Source: JBAWXE01 sp037144255
GTDB lineage: Bacteria > Bacteroidota > Bacteroidia > Chitinophagales > Chitinophagaceae
NCBI GenBank assembly: GCA_037144255.1
Contig: JBAWXE010000049.1
Location: 1 to 18,722 of the forward strand
DNA length: 18,722 nt
Direction: 5' to 3'
Shown: in pieces, positions 6,255 through 13,532 of the stretch
Numbering within the stretch: position 1 is the stretch's first letter
Layout of the letters: each line of letters opens with the position of its first letter
Translations under genes and position numbers: made by a program
The notes under the pieces: generated by a model
What the model was told of the DNA's origin: nothing
The model's database searches: none
The model's input: only the letters and a program-made list of their open reading frames with translations

Positions 6255-8906
6255 CTATTTTTTAAATAAGCCTTTCAATGTGTTCTCAGCTTTGCTTTTC
6301 ACATCCTTAATCACATCATTCTTTTTACTACTATCTTTTGAGCCTAATATTTGATTTTTGATCTCGTTCTTGGCTTCTTTCACTACCTGATTCTTGATAG
6401 CCTTAACGGTATCTTTCACTACAGATCTAGCGCTATCCACACGTTTTTTAGCTTCTGCAGCTATTTGTTCTTTTACGCTATTCACAGCATTTCCTGCTAC
6501 ATCTTTCAGGTCTGTTTCTACTGTTGGTTTGGTGATAGTACCGCCCACTTTTATAGCCATATTCACCTTGTCTCCTATTTTTATAGGAATGCCCTTTCCG
6601 GCAGCCTTACTGGCAAGGTCCTTGACCATAGCATTTCCTTGGCTACCTAAAGACGTACGAGGAACCGCCATATTTATACCATATTGTATTGTTTGATCGA
6701 AGCCATGACTACCTGCTACTTCCATAGAGATATCACCTACTTTGTAAGTAAATGGAGTGGTGCTTACACGACCATTCTCGAATGTGAAATAGGTTTTCAG
6801 GTCCTTCAGTTGTAAGCTTTTCAGTTGGCTCATCTTTAGTTTATCAGCTATTTGGTCTACCGCAGGGAAGTTGTTCAATGTGCCTTGTAATATCAATAAC
6901 TCACCTTTACCTGAAAGAGAATTCATAACAGGCATCATATTAGCATCCAGTTTTCCTTGCATTGTAAGGGTAGAAGTCAATTTGCCTGAAATGCATTTAG
7001 CTATAGGCATCAGCATTTGCACAGTGTTGAATGTAGTATATGTTTTCTGTACATCCAGACTGCTTACATCATAAGATAAATGGATATCGGGGTTCTTTTT
7101 ATCCAGCTTAGTAGAATAGGAACCACTGATCTTAATAGTACCATCCAATCCTTTGCCTGATATGTTCTGCATATTAACCGTTTGATCGCTAATAGCCAAA
7201 GCACCTTGTACATCAGTTAGGGTGAGATTATCGTATTGTATAGTACCTGCAGCTGCAAGTAAAGTAATGTTGAGATTAGAAGGTACCAGGAATGGCCCGG
7301 TGCTAGCAGTCTTGGCAGGTGTAGTAGTAGATGGTGTGCCCATCCATTTGTTCACATCTATCTTATCTGCAGCCACATGTAGAGAGCCTGTCAGAGATTC
7401 ATTATGTAGATAATAGCCTAATAAATTATCTATGCTACCATCTCCACTGAAGATGGTTTTCATATATTGACCTTTCATGTTAGAAACCGTTACATTCTTA
7501 GGGTTGAATACTAACATCAGGCTATATATGTTCACACCATCAGGGTAATCTTTAGAAGCATACATGAGATTGGCAATACCAATAGAGCCATTTGCATCCA
7601 ATTGATCGTAGTGCTGTTGGGAGGCCGCAGATATAGAGCCTTTTACAGATACATCAGCATTGATGATACCAGCCATCTTGGTGCCTTCCTCCATTTTCAT
7701 GAATTTACTCATTTGAGAGAGGTCTATCTTACCTTTCATAGAAGCATCTACCCAAGGGTTAGAAATAGGGGTTTTCATGAGCAAGTGGAAATCGAAAGGT
7801 TCAGCGCCAAATTCAATATGTCCTTTTTCTATGTCCACAATTGTATGATCTGTAACACCATCCGGGTTATTGGCTTGCATTTTTATCTGAATGTTAGATA
7901 CTTTCTCAGGTAGGCTAGGGTATTGGAAAGAGCCATTTTCTACTGAAAGGTTCACCGTGTAAGCAGGCATTTGCTTGCTGTTGTAGGTACCTTTAATAAG
8001 GCCATTTAAAGAAGCTTTACCGCTGGTCTTGATATCTTTGAAATTGTTTTGATAGATGCCAGGTACCATAGACAAGATATCTTTGAAATCGTTAGAAGGG
8101 GTTTTGAATTGGATATCCATTTTCATATTTACGGTATCGGGCATTTGTACGTAACCACTGGTACTCATGCGCAGACCATTCAGTTGTATCTTATCTGTGT
8201 TGAATGAGTATTTGCCGGTCTTGTTATCAATATCTAGATCCAGATCAACAGCAGTTTTTACTTTATACATATAAGGTACATTGCCATAGCTATAGCTCAT
8301 TGCATCTATACTAGTCTTAGTGCTTAGTTTGAAAGCATCGCTACTGAAATCGCCGGAACCGCTATGGTTCAAGTTCTCCAGTATTGCTAACATTTTGCCT
8401 TGATCATCGCGATATTCAAAATAAGCGTTACTGATAGCATAATGACGCAGTTTTAAAGCAAATGGTTTAGGTGCAGCTGCACTTTTAGGAGTATTATCCG
8501 GTTTGGTAATATCCCAGTTACTAGCTCCTTTTTCGTTCACCAAAGCATGTATGCGAGGTGTTTCCACATCAATACTCTTAATATCGTAAGAGCCACTTAT
8601 AGCTTTTAAAAGGTCTACAGAAACATCTATACGTATAGCTGCTATCAATGTATCACCAGCAAAAGGAGCTTTATTCACTATGCTTAAGTCTTCAATACCT
8701 ACTGCCAGATTGGGGAAATGGCGGAACAAGGAAATGTTTACATCTTTAAAATCAGCAGTAGCATTCAGCTGGTCGTTCATTTCCTTTTTTACTAAGGTCA
8801 TGATCTTGTCTTTGAACAAGATTGGTACTAAAATGGCAGTGAGTAAGAACAATCCTATTACTATACCTACGATCTTTAAGATACGTTTGAACAGCTTTCC
8901 TTTCAT
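6255..8906 (-). CDS. AsmA family protein
   Basis: The protein has 883 residues. One N-terminal membrane helix (about 9-30, ILKIVGIVIGLFLLTAILVP) is followed by the AsmA start motif region LNATADFKDVNISLFRHFPNLAVGIEDLSIVN (47-78), and then long stretches of repetitive beta-strand sequence, including KSIDVETPRIHALVNEKG and NWDI. This matches the inner-membrane-anchored, periplasm-spanning AsmA-like architecture. In Proteobacteria AsmA-like proteins (AsmA, TamB, YhdP) are implicated in lipid transport and outer-membrane assembly; a comparable role here is inference. The last roughly 88 residues differ: they are Lys/Ala/Val-rich and predicted to be amphipathic helix with about 11-residue periodicity. 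A promoter match precedes the gene and a strong terminator follows it. The two exported hydrolase genes upstream run in the same direction, 48 bases away. Confidence 0.85.
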   Translation of the reverse strand: MKGKLFKRILKIVGIVIGLFLLTAILVPILFKDKIMTLVKKEMNDQLNATADFKDVNISLFRHFPNLAVGIEDLSIVNKAPFAGDTLIAAIRIDVSVDLLKAISGSYDIKSIDVETPRIHALVNEKGASNWDITKPDNTPKSAAAPKPFALKLRHYAISNAYFEYRDDQGKMLAILENLNHSGSGDFSSDAFKLSTKTSIDAMSYSYGNVPYMYKVKTAVDLDLDIDNKTGKYSFNTDKIQLNGLRMSTSGYVQMPDTVNMKMDIQFKTPSNDFKDILSMVPGIYQNNFKDIKTSGKASLNGLIKGTYNSKQMPAYTVNLSVENGSFQYPSLPEKVSNIQIKMQANNPDGVTDHTIVDIEKGHIEFGAEPFDFHLLMKTPISNPWVDASMKGKIDLSQMSKFMKMEEGTKMAGIINADVSVKGSISAASQQHYDQLDANGSIGIANLMYASKDYPDGVNIYSLMLVFNPKNVTVSNMKGQYMKTIFSGDGSIDNLLGYYLHNESLTGSLHVAADKIDVNKWMGTPSTTTPAKTASTGPFLVPSNLNITLLAAAGTIQYDNLTLTDVQGALAISDQTVNMQNISGKGLDGTIKISGSYSTKLDKKNPDIHLSYDVSSLDVQKTYTTFNTVQMLMPIAKCISGKLTSTLTMQGKLDANMMPVMNSLSGKGELLILQGTLNNFPAVDQIADKLKMSQLKSLQLKDLKTYFTFENGRVSTTPFTYKVGDISMEVAGSHGFDQTIQYGINMAVPRTSLGSQGNAMVKDLASKAAGKGIPIKIGDKVNMAIKVGGTITKPTVETDLKDVAGNAVNSVKEQIAAEAKKRVDSARSVVKDTVKAIKNQVVKEAKNEIKNQILGSKDSSKKNDVIKDVKSKAENTLKGLFKK

Positions 8907-8912
8907 ATTGTA

Positions 8913-8944
8913 TAAATTTACGGTGTGTTATTTGAGCAACAAAA
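8913..8944 (-). promoter_or_regulatory. Bacteroidota-type promoter of the AsmA-like gene
   Basis: On the minus strand TTTTG (8944-8940), exactly 19 bases, then TAAATTTA (8920-8913). This fits TTTG-N19-TAnnTTTG apart from the last base. It lies in the 48-base gap between the metallopeptidase and AsmA-like genes and would start transcription almost at the ATG (8906), giving a very short leader. Confidence 0.45.
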
Positions 8945-8954
8945 GTACTACTAT

Positions 8955-10079
8955 TTATAGGAAGGTTTTGGAAGAACGTCCATATTCATTGGCTATTATC
9001 CTGCGCAGAAAGCCATCGCATTTTTGAGCAGAGATATTAAACTCGTAATGCATGATGTCCTCAATGTTGTCATAGCTCATGATATTTTTAAGTCCAGCCA
9101 TGCCATCTTTATCATAAGCCAGCTGGCAAATAAGCCCAAGGATAGCGCTACGAGGGTTTGTATAATTGTCCATATACCCTAGAGCTGCGGGGTCTATTAT
9201 GTCAATATCAGTATGTTCATTGAGGAAGTTATTGAGTCTTTGTAAGTGCCATCCTAAAGAGTGCCCCATACTGCCACCATAGAATACTGCTAAGCCTTCT
9301 TTGAGTGGGGAATTTGGGTAATGTCTATTCAGGTAAATATGTACCACCTCGTGAAAATAGTTTTCACCCCATCCGGCACAATAAATGATATTATCCTTAC
9401 TATCAGATATGCCAGAAGGTTTGTCGCGATTGCCCATATCCGGAGTGAAGTCAAAGCCACGTATCTTTTGCATTTCCTCCTTAGTATTGGCAAAGTAGTA
9501 GCGTATTTTGATGGGTTCTAAATTCCAGGCTTTCTCCAGAGCGATGATCCTCTGAATAAGGCTATCAGCTTTCTTCTTACTGAATATATGGTAAGGTGGA
9601 TAACAGAAACTCACATTTCTTACAGTAGTTGTATGCCAGCCTTTTGTAGTGAATTTCAGAGGGTTGATGAATTTGAAACTACCATTGTTATCAAGTTTCA
9701 GAAAATGATTAGTAATAGCAATGGTATTGGTATATCCTGCGCTGTCAGCAAATCCAAAATGAGTCTTGATCTGTACATATTCTTTACCGGGTTTCACATA
9801 CATGATAGTGCCCTTTGCCATTCGATAAGTTGGGTAGTCGCTACTGATACCATATATGATCTGATCGGGAAATTTATATGCATTACAATCATCATCAGGC
9901 CAGTATTTACGGAAATTAGGCAGGCTGGTGTCTTTGAATGCTTTGATGTAAGACCTATAAAAGCGAATGGCAGCTTTTACATCAGTTTCCAATGTATCAA
10001 CAGAGGGGTCGATGTGTATCTGCGAGAAAGATATATGTGTGGTAAATAATAATATAAATAGAACAACTAAACGTTTCAT
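8955..10079 (-). CDS. Secreted gluzincin-like metallopeptidase (HExxH)
   Basis: The 374-residue protein has a signal peptide (MKRLVVLFILLFTTHISFS, cleavage before Gln20). The zinc motif HEVVH spans residues 243-247. A glutamate in LKEGLAVFYGG (Glu261, 14 residues after His247) is the likely third zinc ligand, as in gluzincins. The N-terminal half (25-160) resembles a beta-rich, NTF2-like or peptidase-associated domain but is not confidently assigned. The section around 160-240 contains the proposed substrate-side strand (DNIIYCAGWGENYFHE) just ahead of the active site. Peptidase activity in the periplasm or outside the cell is inferred from the motif; the substrate is unknown. It lies between the PqqB-like gene (79 bases upstream) and the AsmA-like gene, all in one direction, so co-transcription is possible. 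Confidence 0.75.
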   Translation of the reverse strand: MKRLVVLFILLFTTHISFSQIHIDPSVDTLETDVKAAIRFYRSYIKAFKDTSLPNFRKYWPDDDCNAYKFPDQIIYGISSDYPTYRMAKGTIMYVKPGKEYVQIKTHFGFADSAGYTNTIAITNHFLKLDNNGSFKFINPLKFTTKGWHTTTVRNVSFCYPPYHIFSKKKADSLIQRIIALEKAWNLEPIKIRYYFANTKEEMQKIRGFDFTPDMGNRDKPSGISDSKDNIIYCAGWGENYFHEVVHIYLNRHYPNSPLKEGLAVFYGGSMGHSLGWHLQRLNNFLNEHTDIDIIDPAALGYMDNYTNPRSAILGLICQLAYDKDGMAGLKNIMSYDNIEDIMHYEFNISAQKCDGFLRRIIANEYGRSSKTFL

Positions 10080-10158
10080 GCGGAAAAGATAAATAAATCA
10101 GTAAATACCCGAAAAACTATTTGTAAAAATCACTATAAAAAGAGGCAACAAAAACAGA

Positions 10159-11082
10159 TCAAAACCTTTGTCCCTGAAGAGCTATATTGAAACCAGCTTT
10201 TTTTACTTCTGCTTGTTTTTTAGGATCCCAAAGAAGTGGGTTGGTATGGTTCAGGTGGATGAAATAAATTTTGGCTTTGGTAACTTTATCCATATCCTTG
10301 AACAAATGCATAGTCTCTGTTACCAATGGGTGCTGTACTTCCTGCACCCTTTTTGCTTGTAGTTCATCGTTTGAAAAGCAAGTAGCATCTACAAATGCTT
10401 TATCCACTTGTTGTATCTCGTATACTATGTTGTGGTCCCATTTTTCCCATTTATTGATATCGGGGATAAAGAGATATTTTACGCCACCAACAGTGATCTT
10501 AAAGCCTGCTGTTTCTGAATATTCATCGCGGTGAGGCACTACTAATGTCTCCAGTGTTATGTGATCACCCAGCGGTATAGGTGCATTTGGGTGAACAGGG
10601 TATATGACTATGTTATTGAGTTTTATAAGTTGACTCCAGGGGCCGTTATTCTCCAGATAAGTTTTCATTTTAGGTAATGTATATACCGGTATATTGCTGG
10701 TGTTCATTACCTCTCGTCCCAGTTGCATCAGCCCTGTATAGTGGCCTATATGTGCATGTGTGACAATGATACCTTCCGGCAGATATTTGTATTTGCCTTT
10801 GGTAAGTTTAGAGAATAAGTGCAACTGCTCTTTGATATCAGGTGTAGCCTCAAAAAGCCACCATTTATTGGCAGTAGGGTCTACTACAGCCAGGGATACC
10901 ACAAATCTTCTATTAGATTCGCTTTGCCAAGCCTTGGTACAACAAACCTTGTTACAACCCATATGTGGGTAGCCCCCATCCTGCGCCACTCCAAGTATCT
11001 GAAGGAAGGGCTTGTTGTCATGTTGAGCAAAAGCTCCCAATGACGATATCAATAGAATAATAAGGGAGAGATAGTGCCTCAT
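10159..11082 (-). CDS. Exported PqqB-like MBL-fold metallo-hydrolase
   Basis: The 307-residue protein has a signal peptide (MRHYLSLIILLISSLGAFA, cleavage before Gln20). Features shared with PqqB are LQILGVAQDGGYPHMGC (27-43) with a Cys cluster (Cys43, Cys47, Cys48), HPLVTETM (251-258) and FIHLNHTNPLLW (274-285). The metal motif reads HAHIGH (109-114). The usual Asp of HxHxDH is Gly here, while the His residues that PqqB lacks at this place are present. Other possible ligands are His184 and Asp208. PqqB proper acts in the cytoplasm in pyrroloquinoline quinone synthesis. Here no other pqq gene is present and the protein is exported, so it is probably a distinct periplasmic hydrolase or oxidoreductase of unknown substrate. 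The gene is the first of a possible minus-strand unit with the peptidase and AsmA-like genes. Confidence 0.8.
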   Translation of the reverse strand: MRHYLSLIILLISSLGAFAQHDNKPFLQILGVAQDGGYPHMGCNKVCCTKAWQSESNRRFVVSLAVVDPTANKWWLFEATPDIKEQLHLFSKLTKGKYKYLPEGIIVTHAHIGHYTGLMQLGREVMNTSNIPVYTLPKMKTYLENNGPWSQLIKLNNIVIYPVHPNAPIPLGDHITLETLVVPHRDEYSETAGFKITVGGVKYLFIPDINKWEKWDHNIVYEIQQVDKAFVDATCFSNDELQAKRVQEVQHPLVTETMHLFKDMDKVTKAKIYFIHLNHTNPLLWDPKKQAEVKKAGFNIALQGQRF

Positions 11083-11237
11083 ATGTGTAAAGATAATTGT
11101 AAATACAATGTTATTGGGAAGCTAAATAAGGTTCTTATTAAGTAAAATGTTCTTGTGTACAAAGAAAAATACTAATAGCACAGTATATTAGCCTATTGCT
11201 TGCTAAAACTATACAAGCATTTTCATCACAAGCATAT

Positions 11238-12404
11238 ATGTATAGAGTCCTTATTGCAGCTTTTGCCAATTACGATGCAGTGACAGAGATACCGGCCATT
11301 CTGAAGGAAGGAGGCTGTACAGTGGATATATACTGTGCCAAAGGATCCTGGGCCATCAAGAGCAACCATTATGATAAGTGGATACAAGGGGCCGGTGATG
11401 TAGACTCATTTCGTGATGACTTAATAGAACTAGCTACAAAGAAAGATCCTGCATATGACTGGATCATATTGGCAGATGACCCTACTATACGGGTGATGAA
11501 TGATTATGTAGAAGATAACGTGGCACTATTCTACAGGTTGTTGCCCCTTACCAAGATTGAGAATAGAGAACTATTAGGTACCAAGTCGGGTTTTTCACAG
11601 TTATGCACAAAGTATGGCATACGCACCCCTAAATACCTGATATACGATGCTACCAGCTTTGATGTAAAAAAATGTGGCAGTTATATTGGTTACCCAATGC
11701 TGCTGAAAATAGATAAGAGTGAGGGTGGGGGAGGTGTATTCTTTTGCGACGATGAGGCAGCCGTATTGGCAACTATAGAGCAGATCAAAGAACGAGATAA
11801 TCTTGTAATTCAACAATATATAAAGGGCGGTATCATCAATGTAGAAGTGCTATACAAGAATGGCGAATTGCTGGTGTACAACTACTCTAAAACAGCTAAG
11901 ACACTCTACAATGAGTTTGGTGTATCTACCCAAAGGCTTTGTTATACGAATACAGAGGTAGAACCAGCTTTGCTTCAAGTAGGTCGTAGTTTTGGGGTGA
12001 ATGGTTTTGGTAATGTGGTTTTCATATATAATGAAACTGAGCAAATGCATTACCTGATAGAAGTGGACATAAGACCCAATGCATGGATATATTATTCTAA
12101 GTTCTGTGGCAATGACTTCAGTAGAGGTGTAAAGAACTATGTAACCAATAACCTGACATTGGTGCACAAGGAGCCGGCATATGACAGTAAGGAAGTGCGA
12201 GTGATACTTTTTAAGAAAGATGTGGCGAGATGCCTTATAGATAAGGATCTGAAAGGCTTGCTGGGATGGATGGTGAATAAGAATGGTTGTTGGAAATTCA
12301 TACCTTGGTATGATAGGGTATTGCTATTTGCTACATTAGGATATTTAATCAAATTGTATTGGGAAGCTATAAGCAATAAGTTGTTCAAGAAGTCTAAAAA
12401 ATGA
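11238..12404 (+). CDS. ATP-grasp domain carboxylate-amine ligase-like protein
   Basis: A TTG at 11196 extends the frame, but ATG 11238 (MYRVLIAAFANYDAVTEIP) begins directly with the first beta strand of a preATP-grasp domain and is preferred, giving 388 residues. ATP-grasp features follow: the nucleotide-binding Lys157 in YPMLLKIDKSEGGGGV with its Gly-rich loop (163-166), the adenine-side strand VIQQYIKG (190-197), and the metal-binding cluster YLIEVDIRPNAW (272-283) with Glu275, Asp277, Arg279 and Asn281. The family joins a carboxylate, via an acyl phosphate, to an amine or other nucleophile. The substrates cannot be told here. No signal peptide is seen, so it should be cytoplasmic. Its stop codon is four bases before the start of the small membrane-protein gene, suggesting an operon. 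Confidence 0.8.
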   Translation: MYRVLIAAFANYDAVTEIPAILKEGGCTVDIYCAKGSWAIKSNHYDKWIQGAGDVDSFRDDLIELATKKDPAYDWIILADDPTIRVMNDYVEDNVALFYRLLPLTKIENRELLGTKSGFSQLCTKYGIRTPKYLIYDATSFDVKKCGSYIGYPMLLKIDKSEGGGGVFFCDDEAAVLATIEQIKERDNLVIQQYIKGGIINVEVLYKNGELLVYNYSKTAKTLYNEFGVSTQRLCYTNTEVEPALLQVGRSFGVNGFGNVVFIYNETEQMHYLIEVDIRPNAWIYYSKFCGNDFSRGVKNYVTNNLTLVHKEPAYDSKEVRVILFKKDVARCLIDKDLKGLLGWMVNKNGCWKFIPWYDRVLLFATLGYLIKLYWEAISNKLFKKSKK

Positions 12405-12408
12405 GTAG

Positions 12409-12774
12409 ATGGAAGAAACAATGAATGAATCGAATAATCTGATACTAGGGGTACGTTGGACCGCACGTATCATGACGATCATAATCATAGCATTTGTTGT
12501 AGTGACCTTCATGGACGAGGGTTTTACCATATTTAATCTTTCACCGCATCAGTCTCTGATGGTAATGGCATTTTTCTTGGCTTGGTTAGGTCTTGTTCTA
12601 GCTTGGCTTTGGGAAGGTTTGGGTGCTATAATGACACTTGTAAGCCTGATATTATATGTCATGATTGCGCTTTTTAATGGGGAGCGTTTTATAGAGGTTT
12701 GGGTATGTGTGTTGCCTGCTATTCTATTTCTTTTCTGTTGGTTCCAGACCAAGAATAACAAAAGAAGAAGGTAA
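12409..12774 (+). CDS. Small four-helix membrane protein of unknown function
   Basis: The 121-residue protein is almost entirely hydrophobic. Four predicted transmembrane helices lie at about 19-35, 47-68, 71-89 and 94-113, with a basic tail (KNNKRRR) that should face the cytoplasm. There is no catalytic motif and I do not recognise the family with certainty. The ATG lies four bases after the stop of the ATP-grasp gene, so the two are very likely translated from one mRNA and may work together, for instance on a membrane-associated substrate. That link is inference from spacing only. A second in-frame ATG four codons in (12421) is an alternative start. Confidence 0.7.
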   Translation: MEETMNESNNLILGVRWTARIMTIIIIAFVVVTFMDEGFTIFNLSPHQSLMVMAFFLAWLGLVLAWLWEGLGAIMTLVSLILYVMIALFNGERFIEVWVCVLPAILFLFCWFQTKNNKRRR

Positions 12775-12937
12775 TAATTCAATAAAATCAAGGTCCAAAA
12801 CTGATTTTTTTAAGTTATTAATCTTATTTATTTTTTGTTGTATATCAATGATAATCAGTTGGTTAGGTGCGATTTTGTCCATTATTGTTTCCATTAATAA
12901 ATAAAATCGTGAAAAAAGGGAATAATTAGTAGATAAA

Positions 12938-12970
12938 TAATGGAATGTATATAGAAATGCATACCTTTGC
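12938..12970 (+). promoter_or_regulatory. S10 operon upstream promoter P1
   Basis: The -7 element TACCTTTGC (12962-12970) is a perfect TAnnTTTG match. The -33 region (TAATGG, 12938-12943, about 19 bases upstream) is poor. The RNA would begin at or near the CCCC run at 12972-12975, giving a leader of about 160 bases before rpsJ. Confidence 0.5.
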
Positions 12971-12972
12971 AC

Positions 12973-12994
12973 CCCGATATAAAAACGTATCGGG
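12973..12994 (+). promoter_or_regulatory. 5'-terminal hairpin of the P1 transcript
   Basis: CCCGATA (12973-12979) pairs perfectly with TATCGGG (12988-12994) around an 8-base loop. It coincides with the predicted 5' end of the P1 RNA. It may stabilise the mRNA or take part in autoregulation by a ribosomal protein. It is not followed by a T-run, so it is not an intrinsic terminator. Confidence 0.45.
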
Positions 12995-13067
12995 TTGGGC
13001 TGAAAGCTAGAATGGGAGCGAATATTAGGGTATATTAAGAAAAGATTTAAAAATTATGCCGAAATAT

Positions 13068-13098
13068 TTTGTTGTATTGAAACATCTCATTACCTTTG
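13068..13098 (+). promoter_or_regulatory. S10 operon main promoter P2
   Basis: TTTG (13068-13071), exactly 19 bases, then TACCTTTG (13091-13098): a full match to the Bacteroidota housekeeping consensus. The start would be near 13104, with a leader of roughly 33 bases before rpsJ. The RNA's first bases can form a small stem (TCCC 13102-13105 with GGGA 13115-13118). Confidence 0.75.
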
Positions 13099-13136
13099 CA
13101 GTCCCAAATTTTACGGGATAGAAGATATTTTTAAGT

Positions 13137-13442
13137 ATGTCACAGCGAATAAGAATAAAGCTAAAATCTTACGACCACAACCTGGTAGATAAATCAGCGG
13201 AAAAAATCGTTAAGACTGTTCGCAACACCGGAGCTGTAGTTACAGGCCCGATACCGTTGCCTACCGAGAAGAAGATCTTTACAGTATTGCGCTCACCACA
13301 CGTTAATAAAAAATCGCGTGAGCAGTTCCAACTTTGCACTCACAAGCGTTTGTTGGATATATATACTTCTTCATCTCGTACAGTTGATGCACTTTCGAAG
13401 TTGGATCTTCCTAGTGGAGTAGAGGTAGAAATAAAAGCGTAA
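13137..13442 (+). CDS. rpsJ: 30S ribosomal protein S10 (uS10)
   Basis: The 101-residue protein is full length for bacterial S10. It has the family start IRIKLKSYDHNLVDKSAEKIV, the exposed loop GPIPLPTEKKIFTVLRSPHVNKKSREQF that docks in the 30S head, and the ending LDLPSGVEVEIKA. In other bacteria S10 also binds NusB in transcription antitermination. It is the first gene of the operon, directly downstream of promoter P2. The 90-base gap to rplC is the second largest in the operon. Confidence 0.97.
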   Translation: MSQRIRIKLKSYDHNLVDKSAEKIVKTVRNTGAVVTGPIPLPTEKKIFTVLRSPHVNKKSREQFQLCTHKRLLDIYTSSSRTVDALSKLDLPSGVEVEIKA

Positions 13443-13478
13443 CAGCTTTTAAGTTCTTTAAAAAATATTGATTGAAAT

Positions 13479-13520
13479 CGGCTAATCCCGGCCCATTGTT
13501 GGCTACCGGGCGCTTGGCTA
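13479..13520 (+). promoter_or_regulatory. Structured spacer between rpsJ and rplC
   Basis: CCCGG (13487-13491) pairs with CCGGG (13506-13510) around a 14-base loop that can add a short inner stem. GGCTA occurs three times (13480, 13501 and 13516), flanking and within this hairpin, so alternative pairings are possible. It could be a control site for the genes from rplC onward, or a processing site. This is inference from structure only. Confidence 0.3.
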
Positions 13521-13532
13521 AAACATAAGAAA

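Larger units (their letters stand above)
12775..13136 (+). other. Intergenic leader region of the S10 operon
   Basis: These 362 bases hold no convincing gene. The first half is very AT-rich and contains short hydrophobic reading frames on both strands, which I regard as chance. The second half holds two promoter-like sequences and small hairpins, listed separately. No intrinsic terminator for the upstream ATP-grasp unit is evident. Confidence 0.6.

Noticed and set aside
6351..8027. Several plus-strand frames of 60-100 codons opposite the AsmA-like gene
   Set aside because: They lie entirely inside a clear minus-strand gene and show no signal or family features.
12707..12904. Plus-strand 65-codon hydrophobic frame overlapping the end of the four-helix protein gene
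   Set aside because: It uses a GTG start inside the preceding gene and is explained by AT-rich composition. The upstream gene ends normally, so it is not a frameshifted extension.
12724..12972. Minus-strand 82-codon frame in the S10 leader
   Set aside because: It is Ile/Lys/Leu-rich as expected of AT-rich DNA, overlaps the P1 promoter and the end of a real gene, and shows no family.
12973..12994. Terminator for the ATP-grasp unit
   Set aside because: The stem is not followed by a T-run and it coincides with the predicted start of the P1 transcript.
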